DNA of 64,000 nt from Zerene cesonia (taxonomy: Eukaryota; Arthropoda; Insecta; Lepidoptera; Pieridae): contig NC_052115.1 in NCBI RefSeq assembly GCF_012273895.1, forward strand, positions 2,914,001-2,978,000. The letters run 5' to 3'. Under the pieces are notes generated by a model that worked only from the letters and a program-made list of their open reading frames with translations, was not told the origin of the DNA and searched no databases. The position numbers and the translations under genes were made by a program. Of this stretch, positions 1 through 12,521 are shown piece by piece (position 1 is the stretch's first letter; every line of letters begins with the position of its first letter).

Positions 1-3000
1 AAAATGATAAAGAATTATTATTCCAATATTTATTTACAGTTTGATTTGTTACATTCATTAAAAGAATAAAATAAAACAATTTAAGTAATTACTACAATCA
101 CAATTAATGATTTAAACTTTGTTGAGAGTAGTTAAAAATGTCTATTTCATACTTATTAAAACATACTTATAAGATTAAACGTGGTTGGATCTTATCTTCT
201 TCCCTTAATAACGTAAACACTACCGTAAAGGTGTTTGATGTTTCACTTAGCATTTATCGATCTCTTACAATATAATACGGAAAATACCGTTAGCTTTGGC
301 TTTATCGCCACTTTTTAACGGGCTATTTGAAATAATATTACGTAAATATATTAATTTTAATATTTGAAATGCTGAATGCTGCTGAAATGGAAGTAACTCT
401 GTCTGTCTGTTTGATTGTCTCTTCTTCACGTCTTTCTTAACCTTTGACCTAATCGCTGTAATATCAGCGGAACGTGAACTGTGCGAGTTAAACTAGGACT
501 GTCCAGATTTTCCTTTAGCTACGCGGTCGGTAAGCTAGCTTAATATTAATATTATTCTGTTAAAGTTTTAAGAATTGCTTTAGTGTAAAGTAAATGTGTT
601 CTGGTAAATTTTCTATTGTGCACAACAAATTAACAGAAGCAAATAATGTAGTAAGAAGATTAACATAGAAGTGCTCATTCAGATTGTTCCTGATTATCTA
701 GCTCAAAATGTTAGAACGTTATTTGGCTAAGGGCTTTGATTTAAATGTTGTACATATAAAAGCTAGGTATCAGTCATCTTGACTATACATATGAAGCTGG
801 TACATGGATATATATAAGCGTAAAAAATTGTAAATTTGAGCATAATTAAACGTTTATATAAGAAAAAATGTAATAATATTTTTTCCTACACGAGTTCTGT
901 CTAGACATTGTCAGTTTATATACGCAGGTCTACCTGACCTAATTCTTAGCTATGGCACCGACAGAAAATGTCACACATGTCTTGTGTCACCCACGAAACC
1001 CTTATTTGGGGAACTTCCTTGCTTGTGTTTGTGAAATAGTTAACGTACAATCCGTCATATTATTCCCCTAACAACATGTTAGGAGAAAAGTATTTAAATA
1101 TTTCATTCGATTTGTGTGATATTAGACTACATATTTTTCTATTAACAAATCTCTTATAAATGTACTGTAACCAATTTATATTGCCACATAACAACCGCTT
1201 TATTACTGTAAAAGAGAGAAGGTATATTTAGAATTATTTAAAATCTACACATTAATAATACGGCACCAGTAAGCTCCGCATTCTGTGAAATTTTAGTCTG
1301 TATGGGATTCCATCTTGAAATATGTACTTCCAAACTTTTAATTAAAACATAATCTTATCTATTTAATGTTTCGAGTAAGTAATCTGTTATACAGTCTTGT
1401 TCAGGTTACATATAGGTTACTTAGTATTCAAATTCATATATATTCTGGATATTATTTCAATTCTCTAAGCGAGACTAGGGGAAAAAGTGATCTATTCAAA
1501 GAAAGTTATACATTGCATTGTGCACATGCATGCAATACTTAGCAATAGCACACATACTTGCCACCTGTCTCTGATTCCATTGACAATCATAGACGTCCAT
1601 TCTACAATCTCTGCATTTCTATTCCGACTGTACTAATCGATTTCATTGTTAAAAAGCTATGCTGTTATGATTTATATTCGAGCTTACAACAAATTTATAA
1701 ATATGTTATACGTGTCTATTAATGGAAATTTGTAGACTTGAGAATAATCATTTCATTTAATTCTCGTAACCTTTTTAAACACCACCTACTCTAATGTTAC
1801 AGTATAATATATCATATCCAAAGGTTATTTCCTTTCTTGTTTTCTTCATCTTCGTTTGTTAATCTTCCTCACTTATATGTGTTGAATAAAGTATATTGAA
1901 TTGTATTGTGTTGTAATAATGTTTGGTAATAAAATTGAATAAAGATTTATGCGACTTGGACAATCCATCGTAAGGTTTATCTTCAATATCATTTCAAACA
2001 ACAGTTTGTAGACCCAAAAACCGGCTAATAAAGTGGTTAAAGGCGCCTCTTAGCACTGAAGAAATAATTCCCTTTCTCCATAAATGTAAAACCTCTCCAA
2101 TATCTGGATATTATTTAGAATTATTTGTATAAACACTCACCTCTTTTTGACGACTGCTATTAGAACGGTGTGTTGTGTATTTTTCAAGCCTCGTATAGCT
2201 CTGAAACAATATACAGGCAAATTTTAATAAAATTTTAAGATGTCATGGATCCTTTAAGAGCTCGCTTCTTTGAATATTATGTTAATGTGATGTAACTACG
2301 TAAGATGACAAATAACGTAATATTAACACTTTGTTTTAGGGTAATATAATTTAATAATGGGAGTTAGAGTTTCACTTTAATTGTATTATGGAAAAAATGT
2401 AATATTAGAGGTGTACACAAGATATTTCAGCATTTATTATAGAGCCCCATAAGATGATGCTTTTTTATTACAATTCAAAATTGTTATAAATGACGTTCCA
2501 GAAAAAAAATTAAATGACTTTGTTCCTCCGCAATTTACAACGAAAAATGCATTTTAAACATACTATAAAACATTATAAAATAATTCATTTTTTAAATGTT
2601 ACACAGCAGTTTTTAGCATTCTTATATTTGTATATTTAAATATGCAATTAAACACTTTAAATGTGAGTAATTATTTTCATGTTTATAACGTTAAGTGGGA
2701 TTCGGTAAATATTTAATTAGTGTGTTTTTTTTATATACATCCAAATTTACGCTTTGGGACATCCAATATACATGGCTATATGGCTCATATTATTTTTATA
2801 AGACGCGAAAGTTTAGCCCAATGGAAGTGGCCACAGATCCACTACGTTAAATGATTACTTAGCGTCAGCGTAGTCTAGTTTTATAAGTGCTAATAAAAAT
2901 AAAAAATTATAACATTCTTTTAATGCTAATCGATCCTAATCGATCACTTCAACAATCTCATAGATAGAACATGATTTATAATAAAGATGTTCATTTGAAA

Positions 3001-3190
3001 AAATAAGTCGGAAGTGTACGAAGACAATAAGAGTGAATGAAATTACAGATCGTGATTAACTAAGTAATTTAGTTTTTGGTGAAAAAATCTACCAAAGATG
3101 TACCTAAAGATATAGTAGAAACATTGCAGGATTCTTTGACTCCTTATATTGCAATTATACAGAGTATAAAGACCTTCGCCAAGTAAAAGT
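1..3190. other. AT-rich non-coding DNA
   Basis: No coding region, RNA gene or clear repeat boundary recognised. Confidence 0.4.
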
Positions 3191-3200
3191 TTAATAAATA

Positions 3201-3545
3201 ACATCGCTTGGAGACGAGGATTTCCAAAGGGAAGCATCACATCGCTTACTGCAGAAAGCAGAAAACGGTCACACATGTCGTATTGAAAAATGGAGCAATT
3301 TGGTGAAGTAATAAAAGAAACTGTTCTTTGGGGCACATTATATCTATTAAATGAAAAGATTGTTAGCGACTATCAGGAAAAAACTCCTAGCAAATAATAT
3401 GCTGATATGCTATTCATCAAGCCATCGCAAAGGCTCAGAATAAGGAATACCTTTAAGAGAAAAAATTTGAAGGCAATAATGAAATGATGGCCGCCGTCTA
3501 GCGTTTTATGGAAGGCCAATTTGAAGCCATTTCTTTTAAGAAAAT
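3201..3545 (+). pseudogene. Coding-like relic with frame changes, family unknown
   Basis: Three peptide-like stretches follow one another in shifting frames. Around 3201-3310 reads TSLGDEDFQREASHRLLQKA. From 3290 reads MEQFGEVIKETVLWGTLYLL up to a stop at 3395-3397. From about 3442 reads KKFEGNNEMMAAV, stop, RFMEGQFEAISFKKIES. Their amino-acid composition is more protein-like than the local AT-rich background. This suggests a decayed gene or transposon ORF. I do not recognise the family, and chance open stretches remain possible. The antisense frames across this stretch look like shadows. Confidence 0.25.
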
Positions 3546-3600
3546 TGAGAGTTGAGATGAAATGTGTTTGATACATATTTACTTGTAAGGAGGCTATGTA

Positions 3601-4848
3601 AAAATATTCTTTTAGTGTTTATTGTTGTAATATTCATTATAACTTTTAGATAACACATCCTAGACTATGGCCGTAGACACACAAGACTTCAAATCCTTTG
3701 TATATGGCTAAATTGATATCTTTGAAAGTGCGGCTTAGAAACAAAAGGGTGCCGATGAGGGTCTCAGAGATCACGCGCTGAATGCGGTGGGAATTTGCAT
3801 GATAATCAGTTTTCAGTTTGACTCTGCTTAATTTAGTATCTGCGGTAAAACTTTACGACAATACCGTAAAATTTTCTAACCTTTTGCACATTTTCTGGGT
3901 GTTCATGGTTGTGACTTCTCGAATGTAAATAAAAGTTTATCCTTTGTAGTTAATTATTCCGTGTGTGTATTTGGACACACAATTATAGATAAATGTATTA
4001 TACAACAACACTTGCAAATTATGTATTTGTTCTATAGATGGGATACGCAATGCACATAAAAATAGGAAAATACCACTATAGTTTTTGAGAATCTCATCCG
4101 TCAATTATTATTCTTCAATAATTGTACGACTGCACAGAATAATAAGGATATCGTTTTCCCAGATTTTAATAGTTCGTTTGCAACGTTGTTTCAATAAAAT
4201 ATTTTAGTGAGGATTAATGATTCGCAATTTGCTTAGATATAAAGAGTTTACCGATTTCTTATATCATTATTTTAGGACACGATTTCATGCAAGGACGTAA
4301 ATAGGGGCAAGGCATTTGAAAGGCAATATTTCATATATGAAATGTTAAGATTTTTTTTAATATGAATGAAAGGTGCAACTTTCATTCGAAGTTTATTGTA
4401 AGGAGATTGTAAAAATGAATAATTTTTTAAAGCTTATTATTATATTTAATATTCAATGTCATTAATTTTGGATCACCCCTAAATAACTGTAATCTGCATT
4501 CAATTACACGTAATCGACTTTGTTAAAATTAAATATTTGATGTATAAAAAATTCTGCATGGTAAAAATACTATAAATTGTACAAACATTTCATATCTCGG
4601 GTAAAAAATTGTCAAAGAGATTGAGGCTTTGTGGAACTGCAACAGGCTTGAACATGACGTGGTTTATGCTCTTAAAAATCATTGGGATATTGTATCAAAC
4701 AAAGGAAACCATGGATGAAGTCAATAATATCGTTGCTTTGTAATTTATTCTTGCGGACTGCACGTCACTCGCACTAACGTTGAGTATTTCTGTGATACAA
4801 GCTTTTACGATTTTCCGATTTGAATTCATATTTAAATTATGTTGTCGC
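3601..4848. other. AT-rich non-coding DNA
   Basis: Nothing supported apart from a small hairpin (GAATGAAAG...CTTTCATTC) near 4364-4387. Confidence 0.4.
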
Positions 4849-5017
4849 AAGATTATTGAAAATCCCCCCCATCGGTTCCAAGCCTTGTCGTGGCGGGGGG
4901 GCTCAGTAGCTCAGATTGCACTCTGGCACTCTGAGTGAAGCTAATTGGACGCGGAGGGGCTGGACGGCGGTCAGTGGTCTGAGAGACTCGACCGACCCGA
5001 CGGCCAGGGGTCCTTAT

Positions 5018-5258
5018 AGCTGGCTGGCTGGTTGGCTGGCTGGCCTGAAGGCTGGCTGGCTGCCTGGCTGGAACCGGCTGGTAATTCGGTAGGCTCGCTG
5101 GCTGGATGGTGTACCGGCTGGCAGCCTGACTGGAACCGGCTGCCCCACCGGTTGGCTGGCTGTAATGCCGGCTGGCCGGCTGCCTGGAACCGGCTGGTTA
5201 CCCGGCTGGCTGCCTAGCTGCCTGTAAGGCTGGCTAGCTGGCTGGCTGGCTAGCTAGG
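5018..5258 (+). repeat. GGCT/GGCTGGCTGCCTGG tandem region
   Basis: About 240 bp of imperfect GGCT repeats with recurring GGAACCGGCTGG units, inside the retroelement's 5' half. It is open in one frame (Trp/Leu/Ala-rich) only because the repeat lacks stops. Variable tandem repeats are common in LINE 5' untranslated regions. Confidence 0.75.
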
Positions 5259-5803
5259 ATCCCCCGAGTGGCCAGGTTTGGCTCTGGTGCCGTTGAGATG
5301 CGGCGAGGGATGGCGGCCAGTGGTCGCGGCCTGGCGGTTTCCGCTGGGCAACAATGGGGCTGGAGGTTGATTGGGTCTAGTTTGACTCAATCCGCCTGAC
5401 TGGCAGGGTGCCGCACTTGTGCGGCGGTGGATGGCGGCCATAGACCGCGTGCGATGTGTTTGCTGGTAGTCTTACTACCAGCACAGTTTGGCGGGATCCC
5501 GACGCGTCGCATTGGTGACGTGCGGTGAGTCCTTGTAGGTGGGCGTGGGGCGACGGCTGTCCTCCGACGGCCGTCTGCCAACTCGTAATCCGGTCCGTGG
5601 GGCCGGACCGAGGGCCGCCACCTCCATGTTGTGAGGTGGGGGCTGCGAGGGAAACCTCTATAAAAGTGCGCCGGAGGGCCCCCCACGTGTATCACACATT
5701 AGGATGGCCTTTCGGCGTGCGCCCTCCGGTCGGACGGTGTAGGGGCCGGGGGTTTGGGGAACGCCGATGGTGGAGCGGGGAACAATCCATCGTTGGCGAG
5801 CGG

Positions 5804-6009
5804 GCGGCGTAAGCTTGTGTTCCAGCTTACGTCGCCTCGGGGTGGTCAACCAAGCGGAGGGCCTGGAAACGGGCAACTGCTGGGCGGGACACGCGGTCTA
5901 CCGCGCGCGGAACACATTGTACTCTAGTACAATGTGTTCCCGCAGTCCCGTCTAAAGCAGCGCGTCGGAACACAGTGGGGTTTTAGTCGGTAGGAATCCG
6001 ACATAACCC
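5804..6009 (+). other. Structured 3' region of the retroelement (hairpins and a three-way junction)
   Basis: Four inverted repeats follow each other. Stem 5804-5815/5824-5835 has one mismatch. An outer stem CGGGAC/GTCCCG (5885-5890/5945-5950) encloses two hairpins, 5892-5896/5901-5905 and a 14-bp perfect stem 5909-5922/5927-5940, both with TCTA loops. A final hairpin GTCGG/CCGAC (5986-5990/5998-6002) sits inside GGGTT/AACCC. In RNA this predicts a three-way junction and a terminal stem, as expected for recognition by a reverse transcriptase. Confidence 0.55.
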
Positions 6010-6182
6010 AGGGCTCCTTCCCCGGGTGCCGTGGGTATCTTATGCAAAATTTCCCCACTTAAAAAAAAAAAAGATTATTGAAAATAATTTACCATTGTGG
6101 ATAATAAAAATGTTATATATTCTTCTCTTTATGAATATTTATTTCAGCCTATACTTCTCTATTAATCCTATCCTACTATCCT

Positions 6183-6381
6183 TCCTACCAATATTATAAA
6201 TGCGAAAGTTTGTAAGGATGTGTGTGTGTATGTCACTCTTTCACGCAGTTCCACTGAACCCATTGCAATGAAATTTGGTACGTAGACAGCTGGACAAGTG
6301 GAATAAAATATAGGCAACTTTTTATCCCGATATTCCTACGGGATACGGTCTTATGCGGGTGAAACCGCGGGGCGCAGCTAG
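6183..6381 (+). mobile_element. Lep1-type non-autonomous Helitron
   Basis: Starts TCCTACCAATATTATAAATG and ends with the hairpin GCGGGTGAAACCGCG then GCAGCTAG, followed by T. This is the widespread lepidopteran miniature Helitron: 5' TC, 3' CTAG, A/T target, subterminal hairpin, no ORF. It is full length, and TCCTA-like repeats precede it. Confidence 0.85.
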
Positions 6382-6684
6382 TACTAATATATTACTATAA
6401 AAAAGAAAAGATTTTCACGCCAGCATGTTTGTTATGTTTTCACAGAAAACCTACTGGACCGATTTCAAAAATGCTTTCAATATTAAAAAGCTGCGAACAG
6501 CTAGTTAGGTAGATTCTAATACATACATTTCCGTTTATCTTCGTAATAATGATTTTCACGCTAAAACGAATCACGAAAATTACTTCATGTATAAAAAGAT
6601 GCAACCTTAGAAGAATTTTAGCGAAACAACATCGAGGGTGTAAAAGGGGAGATCAATGTTTTATAGGGACCGAGTCGATGACTT

Positions 6685-6726
6685 TTTCTTTAAAGTATCA
6701 AGTGCTTACTTGATACTTTAAAGAAA
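6685..6726. repeat. Perfect 19-bp inverted repeat with 4-nt loop
   Basis: Arms 6685-6703 and 6708-6726 (TTTCTTTAAAGTATCAAGT and its complement) with loop GCTT, lying between two opposed Helitrons. Confidence 0.9.
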
Positions 6727-6924
6727 TCTAATACGAAAAGTTATGTCACAAAATGGGCACTGTTTAATATTAATATGTCCGGGGGATTATATTCGTTTGA
6801 GGAAACTCAATGCGCCTTTTTTGATTACTTACCTTCGGGGATTACAATATTACTTAGATCATGTTCATCAGCGATCCTACTTGTTATTTGTTTTTCATAA
6901 TGACAATTCTGTTTTTATAATATA

Positions 6925-7112
6925 CTAGCTGCACCCCGCGGTTTCACCTGCGTAGGAAGATCGTGATAAAAAGTTGCCTATATGTTATTCCATTTGTCCA
7001 GCTGTCTACGTACTAAATTTCATTGCAATCGGTTCAGTGGTTTTTACGTGAAAGAGTAACAAACACACACACATTCTTACAAACTTTGGCATGTATAATA
7101 TCAGTATTAGGA
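6925..7112 (-). mobile_element. Lep1-type Helitron, minus orientation
   Basis: Begins A|CTAGCTGCACCCCGCGG on the plus strand and ends TATTAGGA|T. It faces the copy at 6183-6381, so the two 3' ends point toward each other with about 540 bp between. The body is slightly diverged. Confidence 0.82.
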
Positions 7113-9034
7113 TGAGTATTACACTTCATATAAAATGAAGCCTTAACCTCAGGAATCCAAGAAAAATTTCAAATTGAAGTAACCATTAATTTGTATTATT
7201 GGTGTTATTTTATAATTTTTATCAATACAAATTGTATTGTAAATGAACAAGTAACTACTTGGTCAAGTCTCTTTTAATAATCTAAACAATTTAAATAAAT
7301 AATATATATGGAATATTGGGGAAGAGGATGTTTTTATAAGCTGTCCGCTCTAGCTTCACCCATAGTACGATTTATCTACTCATAAAAACCTTCCTCGTGT
7401 TTAAAAAAACGTTGATAAAACATCAGCTAAATTGGTCGAGCCGTTCTCGAAACTGAGGTAACTAAATTAGGTTTCATATAAATTCGTTTAGCAACACATT
7501 TAGTAAGGAATTCATTTTTACATACGTAGATCATTTCTAACAAAAACCTAAACCATCTTCAAATAGAAAAAGGACCACATGGGAGGCACCAGATATCAAT
7601 AAAAAGAAGAATCATAAAATTCGGTTCAACTAGTAAAAAGTAACAAGGCAATAAACATAAAAACTACAGTCGAATTGATATCCTCTTTCTTTGAAGACGT
7701 TTAAAAACAAAACTTGAGGGTACATAGATATTAGTATGGCGAGTGTCTAGCGCAGTTTGTATCAGTATAGTTAATACCAATATGAAGTAACCCACAAATC
7801 TAACCATATTCCATTAGTCATTAGTCGCTAAGGGCACGACAAACATGTCGGAAGAGTTGACGAGCCACAAATGGCATATGAAGTGTATTTAGGTCAGGCT
7901 TCTCCCAACCAAAGACTAAGTTTAAGGGGTGGAATGTTTTATCTATATTGATCTGGTCTGAGTGATTTGAATAGACGAATCAATCAAGTTTAGTGTTTGC
8001 GGATTTACGCTTGTTAATAGACAGAATTTGATATTCCAAACATTTGGTACGCCGTTTTTAGAACAGCATTATTTGATTCATACCATCCTATTTATTCACT
8101 TGAATAAACTTTTATTGAATAATAAATGCATGTAAGTTTTTTTCTTTATACCTTGCGAAATCTATACTAAGTCCTGATTTTCAATTACGGTTTAAAATCA
8201 AGGTCCGGTAGGTATAAGTTAGTTAAAGTTGTACGTTTTTAAGTTTCCTTGTTTAAAAACGTTTACTTGTACAATTTTTACTGTTAAAATTACTGGACTG
8301 CTCCGTTAATTTTGGATTTTTTAAATTTTTGCTTGAAGTTTAACATTATACGTATATGTATGTTTGTAGAGCGACTATTCTCAAACTTAACCTACGTGAA
8401 ACAATAATAATATACCTTTCATATTTTCATCTACAATCTTTCACTAGAAATTTATAGTACATAGATAAACTAAGGTAGGTACAAATATATATACTTATAT
8501 AAATTTGGTCTTGAGCAATTTTCCTCAATGTTTGAGGAAACACACGTTTTCCTCACTCATAAACGTCATTTAAATATCGATACTGCTTTCAACGCGACAT
8601 TAAGAGCACGCATTGATTTGCTCCAGTTCTATCTATTGTGTGAAGATACGACTAAGGCTGGCGACGAACTAAACCAAAAACTAATTTTGTATTAATTAGA
8701 ATTTATACAATTAGAGCACATTTTTGTAGTATTTGTACCTATGTATTTAGTTATGTACGTTGTTTTAGTTATGTACGTTCTTTAATTTGGGTTTTTAAAC
8801 TTACAGTGGATTAGAGATAAGCTTTCCAGCAAAGGAACTACGATATTTTCTTTAAATAATTTGCTATGATATAAACGGTGTACGCAAGGGTTAAGCTAAT
8901 CAGTACAATAACATAAAGTCTGAAATTATTGGAATGTCACCGATCCTTGATACAAAACTAATTATATTTTGAGTTAAAACTGAGTTATCAAAACTTGTTC
9001 TATCGATTTTGACGTTAAATAATAAAAAGCTTAG
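7113..9034. other. AT-rich non-coding DNA
   Basis: No gene or bounded repeat recognised. A small hairpin TTCCTCAA/TTGAGGAA lies at about 8521-8539. Confidence 0.4.
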
Positions 9035-9171
9035 CTTAGAAATTAAAAACTTTTTAACGGATTTTAATCGCGATTTATTCATTACATTATTAACCCGACG
9101 TTTCGAACACTTTACAGCGAGCGTGGTCACGGAGAGATTTCATTCAAAAGTTTTTAATTTGTAAATGTATA
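9035..9171. mobile_element. Short TIR element (MITE-like), copy 1
   Basis: Ends are inverted (TTAGAAATTAAAAAC at left, GTTTTTAATTTGTAAATG at right). The core carries CCCGACGTTTCGAACACTTT and AGCGAGCGTGGTCACGG, a motif repeated at 16761-16911 and common in lepidopteran genomes. No ORF; the transposase family is unknown. Confidence 0.6.
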
Positions 9172-9776
9172 ATACTCGCGTAAAATCAAACACAAGAAAA
9201 TACTTAATCTAGCTTAGCTTGCTTGCTTGCTTAATTATTAAGATTAAGGAGAGAAGCCTACTCTTTCTGTTTCCACCGAAGTAACCAGCCATTTCGATTA
9301 AAGAGACTTTCAACTAAACAACACCTCAATTAAAATAAATTTGCAAGCTGCGACGGTAATGTATGGATGATAAATACACAGACACACGTGACACGTCAAA
9401 CTTATAGTACCCTCGTTCATGCGTGAAGGATTAAAAACCTTCATCCTTGTTTTCAACCAACTTCCGCTTCATTTCAAAATGGCTTACGTCCATGGCCAAT
9501 TAGCGTCACTTCTGTCACGTTTGTCCCAAGTTGTGATCGCCGTGACCAAGATAACAGTCACGTGCTGAAAATTTGCTGCTCTCTTGATTGATAAATTTTA
9601 TTATGTTGGGCAACATTTTTGACAACCACCATGACGTCCAAACAACATAATTTATTTTGATTTTCGTACAAAAATTGTACGAAAATTGATGTTGAGGATG
9701 ATCGATTCATTTTTTTTTTAATTTTAACAAACTCACAGATAACCGCACTATTTAATCAAAACGTTTATCACACTAA

Positions 9777-9988
9777 TCACACTAATATTACAAATGCATA
9801 GTTTTGTTTGTTTGGAAGTTTGTCCGTCAATCACGCTCAAACTACTCAACGGATTTTGATAAAATTCGGTATACAGACAGGGTATGAGCAGACTTGGGTG
9901 ATAGGATAGGATTTTTATCCCGAATAAATGCTTCCTTGGTATAAAACAGCAATATTGATATCCGAGCGGAGCCGGCACGAACGTCTAG
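9777..9988 (+). mobile_element. Helitron-like element, divergent family
   Basis: Begins TCACACTAATATTACAAATG, contains AACTACTCAACGGATTTTGAT, and ends CGGAGCCGGCACGAACGTCTAG|T. It has Helitron-type ends and a weak subterminal hairpin, and no coding frame. Confidence 0.65.
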
Positions 9989-12203
9989 TTTTTAATAACA
10001 CATTTTTTTCTCACCATATCATATATCGTTGAAAAATTAATTAAACTCGTCAGTATTGAAACAATTTGAAAATAATAAAGGATTTATTCACAAGTCGGTC
10101 TATCTGTACGGCAGAAAATTCGTTAATATTTCCAATGACATACTCTTTATAAGGCTTTAACCAAAGCGTTTGTCACCTTGTGTCGAAGCACTCTCATATA
10201 TTATTTACTTACCCCACGTGATTTTGCGACTCTTAGGAGACTTTTATTGTGTTTGTCAATTAATCTACCTTTAACCTTTACCCTTTACATTTTATTGAAC
10301 AAATAATATACGATCGAATGTATTTGCATATCTTTATGGGAATTCGTATTTTTGCTTCAAAACATTTTGGTACAAATTTGTTAGAGAGGTTTACACACTT
10401 ATTATAGAGTGATTATGTAAAATAAATAGAATTTGCAGTCTCAGAATACCTCACACGCACTTTAGAGGTCACTTAATTACAAATGTGTTTGTATGTATAT
10501 ACGTTTTTGTTGCTCATTGTAAGGCGTAATGCTGAACGAAATTAGGTTAAATTGGATTCAAAGATACGCCTAATAAACCAAAAGTCCATCTTATCTTAAC
10601 ACCACGCAAGCGAAGATGCGGTTGGAAGCTGTCTTTTGTGTAAATCCTTTGCTTTTTATTAGATTGTTGTATCCTTTAAAGCAATATTAAACTTTGAGCG
10701 CAATATGCCGACGTAAATCAAGTTGGCAACTTTATTAATTGCCGGGAACTTGGCCAACTGAGCGGTTATTGACTTGTCCATTTAGACGAAACTAACTGAA
10801 GTTTACTTTGTTATACGATATTTATGAAATAGAAGCAAGTATTGGGATACACGCCTGTTTTCGCCGCCGTTCCTTCATTTTTCTATAGATTTCGGTAACG
10901 TCTGTCGAACCCTTTTTACTCATATTAACAAGTTCAATGAACTGGTCAAACTGATAGGTATTTTATGCATGACTCATAAAAATGGTTTTAAATACTAGTA
11001 ATGTGATATTGTAAATAAAACTCCGCGTTTGTTGGTAACATCTTGCCGTCTGAAAGATCATTATATTTCTAATATATTTGCTATTTGTCACACCTAACCT
11101 ATTTATTTATATATTTATCTGAAATACTTTTGATCATTAACCATGTACGTCATATATAATGATAAATATCGTATGAGAAATTATAAAAGGGAAAACAGGA
11201 AAAAGCTACCAATTTGCACTATGTAGATATACACACATAGATATAAACTATATAATAACATAGACTAAAAATTACATACCCTTATTACCCTTGTAATTTG
11301 CACACGTTTGAACAAAAGACTTCTTATTTTATAAGCTATGAGGTTACATCTCATATTTCAAGGATAACTGGATATGCTATCGCCCCAACCTTGATACAAA
11401 TCGTCAGGATTTCTACATGGATGGAGAAGAGGAAGTAAATACTGGTCTATTTCTTATTCTTTGCTTATATAGATTAAGGTTGGATACATAACTACTAGAT
11501 TTGATTTATTAATAAAATACATTCTCCATTTTCAACCGACTTCTAAAAAAGGGAGAGGTTATCAATTCGACCTCAATTTTTTGGCTTTTACCTGAATACT
11601 TATAGAATCAAATTTACAATGTAAACCTATAATTAATTGAGCGTTTATACCTACCTATCGTATGTACAATTATCTAACCATGAAGTAGTTATTATGTATA
11701 TATATTCAAAATCAATATTCCTGACATCCCTCATACACCAAAAGTGGACGTTAAAAGCTTTAAATTTAATTATTTGCTTTATGAATAACGGAATTGAAGT
11801 ATATCAGTGCCATAAAAATAGCAGTCGAAGAATATTCAATTACGCCCAAAAGACCGGAAAATGTCCAGCGAGAGGTATAAAAATATTACGTCAAAATTGA
11901 ATATCTCATTTCCTTATTAATATCAATGTTGCAGGAAATTAGTTCGGACGCTCCGAGTATATGTAGAAAAGTAATGGAATAGATAAATCGTATTTACTTT
12001 TTTGCTTGCCTTTTATAAACTATTCAAAAATGATTCAGCGGAAATTTTTCTAAATCCACCTTACAAAATACATCTATTTATTGAACCAATTTACAAATGT
12101 GAGTGAAATTTATTTATCTTATCGTAAGATATAATTAAACAAGTAATAATACCAAATAATAACTCAATTGCTGTGTTTAACTCCTGGGTACAATACCCTT
12201 ATT
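9989..12203. other. AT-rich non-coding DNA
   Basis: No gene seen. The longest open frame (11637-11900, plus) is AT-rich with no recognisable domain. Confidence 0.4.
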
Positions 12204-12236
12204 ATCATAATTTATGGCCTGTCCATAAATTATGAT
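12204..12236. repeat. Perfect 14-bp inverted repeat
   Basis: ATCATAATTTATGG (12204-12217), loop CCTGT, exact complement 12223-12236. Confidence 0.9.
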
Positions 12237-12521
12237 ACACATTTTACCACGTGTTAAATATTTCAATGAATATGATAGCGATACTATCGTATACTATGCC
12301 TTCGTAGCATTAATAATAAGCTTAAGGAAAATTTGCTTTCAATACAGTTACAAATAGATATAACTTAGATAGACGTTCGTGCATACAGAAGAAAATGTTT
12401 CATATATAATTTCGTCCAGCTTCGTTGCCTTTCGCCCCTGAATCAAATTTCACAAAATCTCACTAGAGGGGGTCGAAAAATTCAAAAAACGTCACGCGTA
12501 ATAAATGGGTGGCTAATCCTA

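Larger units (their letters stand above)
4849..6085 (+). mobile_element. GC-rich non-LTR-type retroelement copy with 15-bp TSD
   Basis: A GC-rich island about 1.2 kb long is bounded by the same 15 bp, AAGATTATTGAAAAT, at 4849-4863 and 6071-6085, and ends in an A run just before the right copy. This is the mark of target-primed retroposition in the plus orientation. The 5' end is a C run. The body has a GGCT-based tandem region (5018-5258) and a GC-rich middle. The 3' part is highly structured and ends with GGGTTTTAGTCGG...CCGACATAACCC, a CCCGGGTG segment and TTTCCCCACTT before poly(A). No reverse transcriptase or endonuclease frame is present. It is either an internally deleted LINE that keeps both untranslated ends or a non-autonomous element riding on a LINE. 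The clade was not assigned, though similar 3' tails are common in Lepidoptera. The perfect TSD argues for a fairly recent insertion. Confidence 0.8.

Noticed and set aside
5032..5955. Several overlapping frames on both strands in the GC island
   Set aside because: They arise from low stop frequency in GC-rich repeat DNA. None shows endonuclease, reverse transcriptase or zinc-knuckle motifs.
9480..9569. Short plus-strand frame MAYVHGQLASLLSRLSQVVI in a GC-richer patch
   Set aside because: Only 29 codons, no splice context, no family resemblance.
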